NCBI RefSeq assembly: GCF_033958435.1
Contig: NC_134138.1
Location: 9,622,001 to 9,686,000, forward strand
DNA from: Carettochelys insculpta
Taxonomy: Eukaryota; Chordata; Testudines; Carettochelyidae
Length of the DNA: 64,000 nucleotides
Direction: 5' to 3'
In this document: positions 9,645 through 20,589 of the stretch, in pieces
How the letters are laid out: each line of letters starts with the position of its first letter
Numbering within the stretch: the first letter of the stretch is position 1
Made by a program: the position numbers and the translations under genes
Notes under the pieces: generated by a model
What the model was told of the DNA's origin: nothing
The model's input: only the letters and a program-made list of their open reading frames with translations
Database searches by the model: none

Positions 9645-11135
9645 GAACATAAGAATATAAGAACGGCCATACTGAGTCAGACCAAAGGTCCATCTAGCCC
9701 AGTATCCTGTCTGCTGACAGTAGCCAATGCCAGGTGCCCCAGAGGAGGTGAACGGGAGACAATGATCAAGCGATTCGTCTCCTGCCATCCACCTCCCACC
9801 TTCGACAAAAGGCGAGGCACCATACCATACCCCTTGCTAACAGCCACCTATGGACCTAACCTCCAAATATTTATCGAGCTCTTTTTTAAACTCTGTTAGA
9901 GTCCTGGCCTTCACAGCGTCCTCTGGCAAGGAGTTCTACAGGTTGACTGTGCGCTGTGTGAAGAAAAATTTTCTTTTATTAGTTTTGAACCTGCTACCCA
10001 TTAATTTCATTTTGTATCCTCTAGTTCTTATATTATGGGAACAAGTAAATAACTTTTCTGTATTCACTTTCTTCATACCATTTATGATTTTATATACCTC
10101 TATCATATCGCCCCTCAGTCTCCTTTTTTCTAGACTGAAAAGTCCCAGTCTCTCTAGCCTCTCCTCATATGGGACCCGTTCCAAACCCTTAATCATTTTA
10201 GTTGCCCTTTTCTGAACCTTTTCTAATGTCGATATATCTTTTTTGAGGTGAGGAGACCACATCTGCATGCAGTACTCAAGATGTGGGCGTACCATAGTTT
10301 TATACAGGGGAAGTAAGATGTTCTTCGTCTTATTTTCTATCCCTTTTTTAATTATTCCTAACATCCTATTTGCTTTACACGCTGCACACTGCGTGGATGT
10401 TTTCAGAGAACTATCCACTATAATTCCAAGATCCCTTTCCTGATCTGTTGTAGCTCATATTGTATGTATAATTGGGGTTATTTTTCCCAATGTGCATTAC
10501 CTTACACTTACCCACATTAAATTTCATTTGCCATTTTGCTGCCCAGTCACTCAGTTTGCTGAGATCTTTTTCAAGTTCTTCACGGTCTGCTTTGGTTTTG
10601 ACTATCCTGAACAGTTTGGTGTCATAGGCAAACTTTGCCATCTCACTGCTTACCCCTTCCTCTAGATCATTGATGAATAAGTTGAACAGGATCGGTCCCA
10701 GGACTGACCCTTGGGGAACGCCACTAGTTACCCGCTTCTATTGTGAAAATTTACCATTTATTCCTACCCTTTGTTTCCTGTCTTTTAACCAGTTCCCAAT
10801 CCAGGAAAGGATCTTTCCTCCTACCCCATGACCACCTAATTTACATAAGAGCCTTTGGTGAGGGACCGTGTCAAAGGCTTTCTGGAAATCTAAGTATACT
10901 ATGTCTACTGGATCCCCCCATCCGCATGCTTGTTAACCCCTTCAAAGAACTCTAATAGATTAGTAAGACACAACTTCCCTTTACAGAAACCATGTTGACT
11001 TTTGCTCAACAAATCATGTTCCTCTACGTGTCTGACAATTTTATTCTTTACTATTGTTTCTATTAATTTTCCTGGTACTGATGTTGGACTTAGCAGTCTA
11101 TAATTGCTAGGGTCTCCTTTACAGCCCTTTACAGA
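9645..11135 (-). mobile_element. CR1 LINE, 3' half (minus strand)
   Basis: A roughly 1.5-kb CR1 copy with the 3' end at low coordinates. It contains the reverse transcriptase palm, the region after it and the 3' untranslated region, including the CCATACTGAGTCAGACCAAAGGTCC block typical of CR1 near 9667. The 5' end is truncated near 11135, the common outcome of target-primed insertion. The reading frame is lightly decayed, so this is one of the younger CR1 copies here. Confidence 0.9.
9936..10641 (-). pseudogene. CR1 reverse transcriptase, C-terminal part
   Basis: Two overlapping minus-strand frames. The frame 10641-10411 starts MAKFAYDTKLF, where the family has an F-A-D-D catalytic loop; one catalytic Asp is now Tyr. 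It continues KADREELEKDLSKLSDWAAKWQMKFNVGKCKVMHIG. The frame 10418-9936 has KNILLPLYKTMVRPHLEYCMQMWSPHLKKDISTLEKVQKRATKMI and LERLGLFSLEKRRLRGDMIEVYKI, the standard CR1 end. One frameshift lies near 10415. Confidence 0.9.
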
Positions 11136-11456
11136 GCCAGGTCGGGTGGGGTATGGCCTGGGGGAGGCAGAGTAACAAAAATATTAGGATATGGACAAGT
11201 CTTAGCTGGTTAATGACAGTATCAGACCTCAAAAAACAGTAGTTAAAATATGAATTTGATCCTGTTCTTATTAAGGCCACTGACAGCTTTGCCATTAACT
11301 GGGAGCAGAATGAAACCCTTTATATAGAGATTTTAAAATAAAGAAATATGCATGAAAGCGCACTCCCTCTCTAAATGTTGGATCTCCAAGGCACATCATG
11401 AACTCAAGGTCCTGTGTTTTGTCTAGCATGGCTGATTGCAGCCCAAGCAGCTAGAG

Positions 11457-11468
11457 TGTCATAAAGAA
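11457..11468 (+). repeat. Left target-site duplication of PLE family 1 copy
   Basis: TGTCATAAAGAA pairs with TGTCATGAAGAA at 12322-12333, with one mismatch in 12. Confidence 0.55.
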
Positions 11469-11557
11469 TGAAGTATGGGAGAGGTAGCCGTGTTAGTCTG
11501 GATCTGTAACAGCAACGAAGGGTCCTGTGGCACCTTATAGACTAAGAGAAAAGTTTT

Positions 11558-11596
11558 GAGCATGAGCTTTCGTGAGCACGGACTCACTTCATCAGA
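11558..11596 (-). ncRNA. Hammerhead-ribozyme-like block in PLE tail (candidate)
   Basis: On the minus strand: CTGATGA, an extra A, then GTGAG and CTCAC able to pair (loop TCCGTG), GAAA, and GC-TCAT-GC as a small hairpin followed by TC. A match to a minimal type I hammerhead core with a U-C cleavage position. Stem I is not apparent. Confidence 0.5.
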
Positions 11597-11670
11597 TGCT
11601 GGTCTTGGAAATCTGCAGGGCCAGGTGTAAATAAGCCAGAGCAAGGGTGGGGATAACAAGTTTAGCTCAG

Positions 11671-12300
11671 TCAGCAAGGGTGAGGCTTACTACCAGCAGT
11701 TGATCTGGATGTGTGAACACCAAGGGAGGGGAAGCTGCTTTTGTGTTTAGCCAGCCATTCACAGTCTTTGTTTAAGCCTGAGCTGAGGGTGTCGAATTTG
11801 CAGATGAATTGTAGCTCAGAAATTTCTCTTTGGAGTCTGGTCCTGAAATTGCTTTGCTGTAGGATAGCTACTTTTAAGTCTGCTAATGTGTGGCCTGGGA
11901 GATTGAAGTGCTGTCCTACGGGTTTTTGTATATTGCCATTTCTGATATCTGATTTGTGTGCGTTTATTCTTTTACATAGAGACTGTCCAGTTTGTCCGAT
12001 GTATATAGCAAAAGGACACTGCTGGCACATGATGGCATAAATTATATTGGTAGATGTGCAGCTGAATGACCCCACGATAGTGTGGCTGATCTGGTTAGGT
12101 CCTGTAATGGTGTTGGTGGTGTAGATATGTGGGCAGAGCGGGCAACGAGGTTTGTTGCATGGATGGGTCCCTGAGTTAGAGTGACTGTGGTGCGGTGTAT
12201 AGTTGCTGGTTAGGATTTGCTTTAGGTTGGCAGGTTGTCTGTGGGCAAAGACTGGTCTGCCTCCCAAGACCTGTGAAAGTGGGGGATCATTTGGTTCCAC
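11671..12300 (-). CDS. PLE C-terminal domain with GIY-YIG endonuclease (truncated protein)
   Basis: A 209-residue open frame homologous to the one at 3055-3705. It has RPVFAHRQPANLKQI near residue 15, a Cys block CNKPRCPLCPHI near residue 48, TNTITGPNQISHTIVGSFSC, then IIYAIMCQQCPFAIYIGQTGQSL as the GIY-YIG core. The catalytic Arg is in LCKRINAHK and the Glu in EISELQFICKFDTL. This copy keeps both I residues of the core and looks less decayed than family 2. In an intact PLE it would follow a reverse transcriptase that is absent here, so it is probably not functional. Confidence 0.82.
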   Translation of the reverse strand: MEPNDPPLSQVLGGRPVFAHRQPANLKQILTSNYTPHHSHSNSGTHPCNKPRCPLCPHIYTTNTITGPNQISHTIVGSFSCTSTNIIYAIMCQQCPFAIYIGQTGQSLCKRINAHKSDIRNGNIQKPVGQHFNLPGHTLADLKVAILQQSNFRTRLQREISELQFICKFDTLSSGLNKDCEWLAKHKSSFPSLGVHTSRSTAGSKPHPC

Positions 12301-12595
12301 TTGTCCTTTCTATGCTAGTGCTGTCATGAAGAACTCGAAATGTAGCACATAAAACCCTCTCAGTTTATCCTTGGCTGTGTTCTTGTTGTGAGTTTGGAAG
12401 GACACCCTCCTCCTCATAGCTTCATTGAGGGGGGCCAAATTTTTTTCTTGCTTACCTCATCCAATGCCAGCTGCACCAGCGTAGAATTTACCTTTAGACG
12501 TTTATTCTTGTCTTTGATCTAGGCATTGTGATAGGGTCAGGCCATCTGACTGCAGTTGGGAGGGTGAAAAACAGCATAATGCTGACAGATGGGGG

Positions 12596-12668
12596 TTGCC
12601 CACCCCAGGGATAGAACCTGTGAGCATAAGGTCTAAAGCCCTGCACTCTACCATATGAACTAAAGGCC
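12596..12668 (-). repeat. tRNA-derived SINE-like unit, copy 1
   Basis: The minus strand reads an A-box-like TAGTTCATATGGTAGAGTGC and a B-box-like GGTTCTATCCC about 30 bases later, spacing typical of a Pol III internal promoter. A true tRNA cloverleaf is not obvious. A sister copy lies at 12838-12913. Confidence 0.55.
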
Positions 12669-12837
12669 AGTTGGCCCCTCAGCCAAACCTGTAGAGCAGA
12701 GACTTCACACTCACCCCAGCTGAGGTCTCAGTGTCCTACATGCTTCCCTGGGCTGAGGAGGCACATCCCAAGCTTCTGAGACCTTCTAGCAATTCTTCCC
12801 AGTCAATGCACCAGTTGTAACACCAACAGATGCAGGT

Positions 12838-12913
12838 TGCTGGCCCCAGGAATAGAACCTATGAGCATAAGGTCTAAAGCCCTGTACTGTACCACATGAG
12901 CTAAAGGCTAGCT
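12838..12913 (-). repeat. tRNA-derived SINE-like unit, copy 2
   Basis: The minus strand has TAGCTCATGTGGTACAGTAC and GGTTCTATTCC. Flanking sequence (GTAGAGCAGAGAC..TCACTC) is shared with copy 1, so the two are a tandem duplication of about 240 bp. Confidence 0.55.
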
Positions 12914-13424
12914 GACTCAGCCAAGGCTGTAGAGCAGAGACGTCACTCACTCCAGATGAAGTCTCAGTGCCTCTGGGTACTCCAACAGCTTAGGACCAAG
13001 CCTGGGCTAGGGGAAGAAGAGAAAGAGCTAGTTAAGCCCCCTGGTGGGAGTCAACAGGGAGTGGCAGCAGTTAATCAATGAGGATCAGCTGATTTCACAG
13101 CCAGCTTGCTGGCCGGGCTTTTAAAAAGCCATCCCAGTCAGAGGAGATGGGAGGGAGTGAGAGAAGGGGTGAACAAGGTGGGGAAGTGGAGCGGGTAGAG
13201 ATAAGATGATAGAAGATGGATAAGGAGAACAAGTAGCATTTACAAAAGACAGCAGAGGGGAGGGGATAGCTGAACAGGAGTGTGCCTGGGCTCCCCTCCT
13301 CCAGCAAGACTGAAGCCCTGTCCACGGCAAAGTGGGAAAGGACTGACCAGCTGGCCCAGACTGAAGGGAGAGGTGTGGGACCCTGGCAAGACCCCGGGGC
13401 ACCCTGCCACAATATCTGCGTGCC

Positions 13425-14970
13425 TCTTTTCTTTTTCCTTACCCAAATCAATGGAACATGGAATTTGCCCCAGAAATGGTTATTTACTCCACTGTCTGCT
13501 TCCAAGTTTCCCTCCCTGCTACCTTAGTTCAATTCTGTTTGCTCTTCATTGCTTTATGACAGTTGCATCCAGTGTGCATTCCTTTAGCTCTGCCAACATT
13601 AATTTAATTTGCCACTTCTCAACCCTATCGACAGTGGTTCAGACTTCAATTTAAATTCTCCAGGTTTCAAAATACTGCAAAGCAAATCACTAGGGCATTG
13701 GACTTGCTTTATTGATGAGATGACTGACTTATCACTACCTAGATGTAAAGCTTATTTTTCTAACTCGCAAACTGTACACTATTTCCAAAAATGCAACGTC
13801 AGCTCTGAGAGACACTGATGGAAATCTGGAGAGGACTGTATTGACTTTACTGGAGTTAATTCAGACCTTTCCCAGTGTGACTGAGAGCTGAATGTGGCCA
13901 ACAGCCAGAGTTCAAACTCCCTATAACCCGTGAATCTTACCCATGAGGTGTCTTACTTGCCAGTTAATCGCTGCTGTGGGAGGTATTTATGGCTACCATT
14001 GCAACATTTGATGAAAACATTTGGTTTTTGTCAAGATTTGATGGCCCGTGGTCCAAACCTCTTGTGGACTTCAACTGGGATGAAATAAAGTTGTTTCGGG
14101 AATGCTCTCTGGCCTCTCCTGATGATTGGTATAATACATTTCATTAAACTTTTTGCAAAGTGACAAGGTACAGATATGCTGCAAAGAATTGTGCTCTTTG
14201 AGGGAAACTCCACTCACCATCGTATAGCCCTAAAATTCAGAGGTAAAAGCCAAACTTGTGTTCCTTAAAAAGAGTGCTCAGACTGGCTTCCTCTGCTGGT
14301 ACTTGCAAAGATATGGAGAAGTGCTCCACCAATATTCCTTGTCTTTGAGCAATTTGACTGGAAAAACAGCCTTTGATATCAAAGCAAAAGCAGTTTTCTA
14401 ACTGCCAAATACGTCCAAAATCAAAATGTTAACTTACAAAATACCTCTGTTTGGGGAAGCACCTTTCATTCAAACAATATCCAAAAGTGTATGACAGAGC
14501 TCTGTACATGATACAACTATCACGCTAGTAAATATGAGTGGGTGGAGATAGAAATACAGAGGCAGGCGCAATGGGAAGCATATCTTCCGATATTTGCACA
14601 GAAACAGAGAGTTGGTCAGGCAGACAGCTGAGAAGAGCTGCAATGCAGGAAGTTTTTGTGCCAGCAATGGAGAACTTTGGCTCCAGTTGACTTTACTAAG
14701 AGAAGAATCAATCCCACTCACTAGACTACAGTTGCCAATCTAAACGATCTGTCCTGATAGGAAACAAAAAATACTTGATTGGAGGAAGTAGCTTTGACAG
14801 CTTTGGTTATGTTTTCTTATTGTGACCGTATTAGGATTTGGTGCGGAAGATACAAATTGTCCTTGGGACACCACTCATCCACAGCGTGTATTTAAGACCC
14901 AAAGCTGCTATCTCCTTTAGGTCAATCTATTTATTGTAGGTTGTGGCTTTCCTTCTTCCCAACTGCAATA
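13425..14970. other. No gene recognised
   Basis: Ordinary A/T-rich DNA. Short open frames here show no recognisable domain. Confidence 0.4.
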
Positions 14971-14974
14971 AATA

Positions 14975-15625
14975 GGATCGCTGGACTGTCAGGCTGGAAG
15001 GGACCATGAGAAGTCACCAAGTCCTGGCCCCTGCACTGAAGCATACCCAGATCTTCTTTTTCAAATCCTGCCTTGATGGGGATTCCACCACCTCCCTAGA
15101 AGCCTATTTCAGAGCTTAACCATCCTTGAAGTTAGGAAGCTTCTCCTCATATCTGTGCTAAGGCTATGTCTACACTGACCGGGAATGTCAATGGCTGCTG
15201 CACAATTTTAGGAACAGCAACTGCGCAACTAAAATCGATTTTGCAGCCATCGACTTTGGTCCCTGTTCTCACTGTAAGAGTGCTCCTCCTGTCAATATTC
15301 CTTAATCCTTGCTGCTCGCAAGCAGTTCTGGGGTTGACATTGACCCCGGAACACGCCGTTGACCTTAAACATTCGATCTTCCATGGCCAGTGTAGACCTG
15401 GCCTAAATCTCCCTTGCTGCAGATTCAGGCCATTACTTCTTGTCTTTCCATCAATGCACATGGAAAACAATTGATCACTGTCCTATTTATAATAGCCCTT
15501 AACGTATTTGAAGGCTGTTATCAGGTTCCCCCTTAGTCCTCTTTTCTCAAGGCTAAATATGCCCTGTTTTTTTAATCTTTCCATATGGGTCAAGTTTTCT
15601 AAAGCTTTCATTACAGGTTGAACCT
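14975..15625 (-). mobile_element. CR1 LINE 3' end, interrupted by a DNA element
   Basis: The 3' untranslated region (14975-15161) has the CTGGAAGGGACCATGAGAAG and GATTCCACCACCTCCC blocks of CR1. After an inserted inverted-repeat element at 15162-15403 the CR1 resumes, and near 15600-15490 it codes LENLTHMERLKKQGIFSLEKRGLRGNLITAFKYVKG on the minus strand. This gives a clear order of events: CR1 first, DNA element second. Confidence 0.85.
15162..15403. mobile_element. Inverted-repeat DNA element (MITE), 242 bp, TAA duplication
   Basis: Left end GGCTATGTCTACACTG; right end, reversed, GGCCAGGTCTACACTG. TAA flanks it on both sides (15159-15161 and 15404-15406) inside CR1. A 3-bp T-A-rich duplication fits the PIF/Harbinger group. 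No transposase is encoded. Confidence 0.8.
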
Positions 15626-15790
15626 TTCTAGTCCAGCATTCTCTCATCCACCAACAGCCATACTCCAGCATGATTTTATTTCGCCAGATGTCCACTTATT
15701 ATGAGTCTGACCAAGTTTAACACAGTCCCATTAAGTTTGTTGACATCCACCAGTCCCAGCTCTCAGCGTTTGATGCTGTTTTTACCTCTA
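15616..15790. mobile_element. Tigger/pogo-like element fragment
   Basis: Starts ACAGGTTGAACCTTTCTAGT, the same terminal motif as the element at 43788. It shares an internal TGTCCACTTAT block with that copy (about 15689 and 44009). The right part is missing or diverged. Confidence 0.5.
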
Positions 15791-15801
15791 ATTACCCCTA
15801 A

Positions 15802-16243
15802 GGTTATGTCTACACTACAGCAATCTGTCGACAGAAGTTGCAGTCAGAAGAGACCTTCCAGCAAAATGTCTTTTCACGGATCGCTTCCATACACAAAAGT
15901 GGATCGAAAGGGCAATCCATTCTGTTGACAGAGAGTGGCCAGACTTCCCAGTCCCTCTCTTGACAGAATAACCAACCCAGAAGCTCAGCAAACAGTGCTG
16001 CCAGGTGAACTGGAAGCCCTATCTGTTGACAGAGGGCCCCCCGGAGTGTCCACACAGCTTTTTTGTCAACAGAAACTGTCAACAAAGGCATTATTCCTCA
16101 TTGCAGTGAGGCAGAATGTTGGCAGAAGTGCTGAGTTTTGTCAACACACTGTCAACAAAACGCATTTTGTGTGTAGACGCTCCACAAGTTTTGTCAACAA
16201 AACCCCAGTTTTGTGTACAAAATTCTCTAACATAGATGTAGCC
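15802..16243. mobile_element. MITE, 442 bp, TTTTGTCAACA-rich family, TAA duplication
   Basis: Left end GGTTATGTCTACACTAC; right end, reversed, GGCTACATCTATGTT. TAA lies at 15799-15801 and 16244-16246. The interior repeats TGTTGACAGA and TTTTGTCAACA in both orientations. Relatives lie at 54194-54572 and as fragments at 20590 and 55090. Confidence 0.8.
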
Positions 16244-16249
16244 TAAATG

Positions 16250-17334
16250 TCTAATCAGGCCTAATCAGCATAGAATAAAGCCAAAGAATTACTTCTTGTG
16301 TTTTTGTATACAACACACCTGTTAACGCATCCCAGACTGATGTTTGCTTTTTTTGCAAGTGTCACACTTTTGACTCATCTCTTTTGTGTTCCACTATGAC
16401 CCCCAGCTTGTCTGCAATACTCCTTCATAGACAATCATTTTTCAACTTGTTGGTGGCAACTGATTGTTGCTAAAATCAAGAGATAGTACATCTCTAGTTT
16501 ACCCTTATCCATTCCCCTAGAGGCATCCCCTCTCCCAAAAGAAGAAGAAGAAGCTTTTCTGACCTCTCTTCTTGCTCGGCTACAAAAGAATCTTGTTTCC
16601 CACATCTGATTTGGATAGTCATTAAGAACGATATGGTGACTATGCCCTCATGTGATAAATACCAAGGTGATAGAGTGATTATTCCAGCAGCACTTCTAAT
16701 TAAGCTAAAGCAGCAGATAAATTGTTAGTACTTTGTATTAATATTGCAAATTCCATCTTGGGATCACAGAGAAAGTTGTAACCTAGCAAAGCTGCTCTAA
16801 ACCAACATATCCTTGAGGTAAGCTGATCTGATGTGTTCTCAGCCTTTCTGGGAAAGCCCTATAGAATTAATAGGGATGAAGTCAATTGGGTTCTACGGTA
16901 ATTACACTTAAAAAATCAATAGGATTTAACACTGAATTATTTTCTTTCAATAGGATTTTTAATCAAATGTACAAAATTCTGTAGTCGGGCTATAATTCTT
17001 TATTATTCTATAAGAGGTTATTCCATCACAGGGTTATCATTTTCTATTAAATCCTAAGGACTTTTTTCCCAGGAGGACACAATTTGCTTTGTGGTGGGCC
17101 AAACAAATAGAAACCCATCTGCTGACACAGACAAATTACAAAGGCTCTAGAGAGGCAACAAAGGCTGATTAAGGTCTAAGAGGTAACCTGAGCTGTGTGG
17201 TGAGGCTAAAAGAAGGGAATAAACATGTATCAATGGAAAGAAAACCAGGGGAGAATACAAGAACCCCCTGATAAATATTTGGGGTGCGGCACCATTAAAG
17301 GAATATTATTTCAGGTGGCTCAGAAAGTGGTTAC
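16250..17334. other. No gene recognised
   Basis: A/T-rich sequence without recognisable coding or repeat signatures. Confidence 0.4.
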
Positions 17335-17347
17335 TGAAAATAGGATG

Positions 17348-17782
17348 TCAAGTATCGGAAGGGTAGCTGTGTTAGTCTGGATCTGTAACAGCAATGAAGG
17401 GTCCTGTGGCACCTGGTAGACTAACAAAAAATTTTGAGCATGAGCTTTCATGAGCACAGGCTCACTTCATCAGATGCTGGACTTGGAAATCTGCAGGGCC
17501 AGGTGTAAATAAGACAGAGCAAGGGTGGGGATAACAAGGTTAGCTCAGTTAGCAAGGGTGAGTCTTACTAGCAGCAGTTGATCTGGAGGTGTCAACTGCT
17601 GGTAGTAAGCCTCACCCTTGCTGACTGAGCTAATGGTGTTATCCCCACCCTTGCTCTGGCTTATTTACACCTGGCCCTGCAGATTTCCAAGACCAGCATC
17701 TGATGGAGTCTGTGCTCACGAAAGCTCATGTTCAAAACTTTTCTGTTAGTCTATAAGGTGCCACAGGACCCTTCGTTGCTGT
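17348..17782. mobile_element. Fold-back PLE remnant, family 1, 435 bp with 13-bp duplication
   Basis: Two family 1 tails face each other with no coding body between them. Exact 13-bp duplications TGAAAATAGGATG flank it at 17335-17347 and 17783-17795. The two arms are long inverted repeats meeting near 17598 (AACTGCTGG..). Hammerhead-like blocks lie at 17436-17473 (minus) and 17700-17733 (plus, core shortened). Confidence 0.88.
17436..17473 (-). ncRNA. Hammerhead-ribozyme-like block (candidate)
   Basis: The minus strand gives CTGATGA, an extra A, GTGAG paired with CTCAT through one G-U, GAAA, GC-TCAT-GC and TC. Confidence 0.4.
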
Positions 17783-17795
17783 TGAAAATAGGATG

Positions 17796-18240
17796 GCACT
17801 GAACCAAAGGAAACTTGGAGTGAACATCAGAAAGAAGCCCATAATGATGTAGTCAGTTGGAATGCAGACCAGCCTTCCAAAAGGGTATGCATGGTAGATG
17901 TTTCCTTGCTGGAGTTATTTAAATTTAGGCTCTATGTTGCATGAATTCTCTTCACATAAAATAGCAGAGACAGCCAAGGCACAAAGGAACTCTATCTCTC
18001 TCCTGTCCTACAAACCGACAAGACATTATCTGCAACAGAACTGCACCCACTCAGGCCAAGACTAATGGTTTTTGCACACAAAGGCTGCACTTGAGATAAG
18101 CCAGGATACAAGGATACCCCCGAAGCTCGTTTGTTCTTTAACTTGTCATGTGGACCATGCTGAGGTGCACTAGCAGTTCATTAATGCACTCAGACCCAGT
18201 CTCATTTCAAAGAGAACTAAATTAAACCACATTAACACAC
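17796..18240. other. No gene recognised
   Basis: No recognisable coding or repeat signature. Confidence 0.35.
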
Positions 18241-18243
18241 TTA

Positions 18244-18698
18244 GGGTGAGTCTACACAGCAAAGTTATTTCAGAATAACCATTGTTATTCCGATATAACT
18301 TTGTGAGCATCTACACAATGCAACCGCTATTTCAAAATCATTTCAAAATAGCAGATGGCTTATTTCAAATTTAGTAAACCTCATTCTACAAGGAATAGTG
18401 CCTATTATGAAATAGATATGTCAGAATTGGGGCTGTGTAGACAGGAAATAGGGGCTATTTAGAAATAAGCTATTTTTGAATAGCTCATTCTGAAATAATT
18501 CTACTGTGTAGACATGCTATTTCAGAGTAGAGCCCCTGGAAGTTCAAATCTGAAATAGGCTCAATTGTTTGTAGAGACACTGTTTCGGAATTATAAATTT
18601 TGCTTATTCCGGGATTCCCTGTAGTGTAGATGCATTATTCTGGAATAACTTATTTTGGAATAATAACTCCAGAATAACTTTGATGTGTAGACATATGT
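18244..18698. mobile_element. MITE, 455 bp, TTATTTC/GAAATAA-rich family, TTA duplication
   Basis: Left end GGGTGAGTCTACACAG; right end, reversed, ACATATGTCTACACATC. TTA sits at 18241-18243 and 18699-18701. The interior carries many CTATTTC and GAAATAG blocks on both strands, and two internal CATCTACACAATG and GTGTAGACA sites suggest nested ends. Confidence 0.75.
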
Positions 18699-18736
18699 TT
18701 AGTGAGCATCAGCAGGATCAAATCAGACAGTCAAGC

Positions 18737-18985
18737 TAGGGCTACACTGTAGCCCTATCTTAAAATAACTTATGCAATTTGCATTGTGCAAATTATGTAA
18801 GTTCTTTTGAGGCAACTTATTTCAAACTTGGTGCCAGGCACACAGCACGAACATTTGAAGTAAGTGCCCATTTTGAACTTCCCACTATTTCCTCCCAATG
18901 AGGGTTAGTGGGAATGAAATACTGTTCTTGAAATAACCGTGTGTTTAGCGATGGGGTTCTATTTCAGGATACAAATGTATCCCAT
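18737..18985. mobile_element. MITE fragment of the TTATTTCAA family
   Basis: Starts GGGCTACACTGTAGCCC and has ACTTATTTCAAACTTGGTGCC. The right end is not defined. Confidence 0.5.
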
Positions 18986-18989
18986 GGAA

Positions 18990-19595
18990 CTAACTATTCA
19001 TATAGATAAACCATCAGAGCAGAATTTTCAAAAGCACTTAAGTATTTTAGGAGTTTAAATCTCATTTTCAGAAGTAACTCATGTACTTGGAAGCAGAAGC
19101 CTCACTGAATGTTTCCTATGTGCCCAAGGAATTTTTGAAAATGAGACTTGTACTCCTAGGACACTTCTGAAAACGTTGCCCTGGACATGCCCCCATCACA
19201 CCAATGAGCTACTGCAAACACAGAAGCAGGGTGACTGAACCTGTCTTAACATCAGCCTTCAAATTCTTGCATGCACTCACAACGAACCGAATGTTCGGGA
19301 CATTTCTGGCACCTGTTCTGAAAATGGGATGGACAACCAGCAGTTATTGCAAACACCTAACAAGCTGGCTGAATAATCAAAAAGTAGATTCATAATGATA
19401 ACTGCAAATACACAGGCCAGTTTCAGCCAATGCAACACTTCTGCCAGAAGTTGGAAGCAAAGAGGTCTGGGTACAGTATCAAGGAGTTCCTTTCTAACAA
19501 TACGACACCAAACTGCCCCAAGCTCTCATTCAGTAACTTGGGAAAATTACACACCACCCCAGGTGCCTTTGGGAGTCACTACTTCCCTTCTCACA
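18990..19595. other. No gene recognised
   Basis: Low-signal DNA. Short frames lack domains. Confidence 0.35.
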
Positions 19596-19598
19596 GCC

Positions 19599-20045
19599 AC
19601 AGAGTCTAAGTGTAGAAAAGCAACATCTTTCGGAAGGGGCATGGTAATGAGTGAGTTCGGAAGACGCTAATGAGGCCCTACCATGAATATGCAGTGCCTC
19701 ATTAGCATAACAGCGGCCAGGCTCAATTCAAAAGCGCTGCTTTTGATTCCTGCACCGCCTGTCTAGATGGGGGCCTTTGGAAAGGACCCCCACCCGACTT
19801 CAAAAGCCCCTTTTTCCTAAAAGCCAAATAGGAAAAAGGGTCTTTCAAAGTGCGGTGGGGTCCTTTCAAAAGGCCTCCGTCTACACAGGCAGTGCGTGAT
19901 TCAAAAGCGGTGCTTTTGAATTGAGCGTGGCCGCTGTTATGCTAATGAGGCACTGTGTATTCATGAAAGCACCTCATTAGCATCTTCCCAACTCGCTCAT
20001 TACCATGCCCCTTCTGAAAGGAAGGGACTAGTGTAGAGGTAGCCT
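19599..20045. mobile_element. Palindromic DNA element, about 447 bp
   Basis: The arms read GGGGCATGGTAATGAG, GCTAATGAGG and TTCAAAAGCGCTGCTTTTGA on the left, with their reverse complements on the right around 19820. The right end GTGTAGAGGTAGCC is intact; the left end has decayed (AGTCTAAGTGTAGAA). It is built like the palindrome at 9073 but more diverged, with T for C and A for G changes at former TTCGAA sites, as expected of CpG decay. Confidence 0.7.
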
Positions 20046-20585
20046 TAATGAAAAGAGGGAAGTCACCCACTGTTAATTAGGGAAACTGCCACAATCAAGA
20101 TTCATAATTATAAAACAATGAGCCCCAACTGTGGGGAGCAGTGTCTCCTCCCTTATTCGCTTGAGTTTTACAACTAAAAGTTCCTTCACTGTGCCCCTCT
20201 GTGCTCCCTCACCATACCTCACACACACGGGTTGTCTTTGCTCAGAGAGAAGCCAGGGTTCAGAGGTGCATCTGTGTGAGTTCAGCATCCCTCCTAAAGA
20301 CATGCGGCTAGATGGCTGTAGATCATTACTGTCAGGCACCGGTTAGGAAAGTGGTGAGCTTAATCGACTGCTGTTTTAACCCTTAACCTTTCCACCTATA
20401 ACTTTCAATTCAGATACCCCATTAATAAGATTAGATGTAAAATTTAAAAATAATGTCAGCCAAGGTTCAGGTCTTGATTTGGCTGCAGATGATTTACTTA
20501 GTTCAGTCTACGAACCATGAGTGAAACAAGGGACGAAATTCCCAATGTTATTATATGAGCAAACTCAAGGAAACATGCATAAAAC
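20046..20585. other. No gene recognised
   Basis: Unremarkable sequence. Confidence 0.35.
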
Positions 20586-20589
20586 CTCT

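Larger units (their letters stand above)
11469..12321 (-). mobile_element. Penelope-like element, family 1, 3' part
   Basis: A minus-strand PLE of about 853 bp with its tail at low coordinates. The tail contains the family's GGTCCTGTGGCACC and CATGAGCTTTCGTGAGC blocks, and the body codes a GIY-YIG domain. No reverse transcriptase domain is present. A 12-bp duplication with one mismatch supports the edges. Confidence 0.85.
12528..13420 (+). mobile_element. LTR-like dispersed repeat (putative), second copy
   Basis: Starts TGTGATAGGGTCAGGCC, like the repeat at 5151, and has a GCTTTTAAAAAGCC box at about 13118. Between about 12590 and 12965 it carries a roughly 240-bp tandem duplication of tRNA-like units. 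The right edge near 13420 (CCCTGCCACAATA) is a guess. The assignment as an LTR is inference. Confidence 0.35.

Noticed and set aside
9645..11135. An intact, active CR1
   Set aside because: It is 5' truncated, has a frameshift near 10415, and one catalytic Asp of the F-A-D-D loop is Tyr.
12596..12913. Two tRNA genes
   Set aside because: A and B boxes are present, but no clean cloverleaf or acceptor stem can be drawn, and the copies lie in a repeat. SINE-like is the better call.
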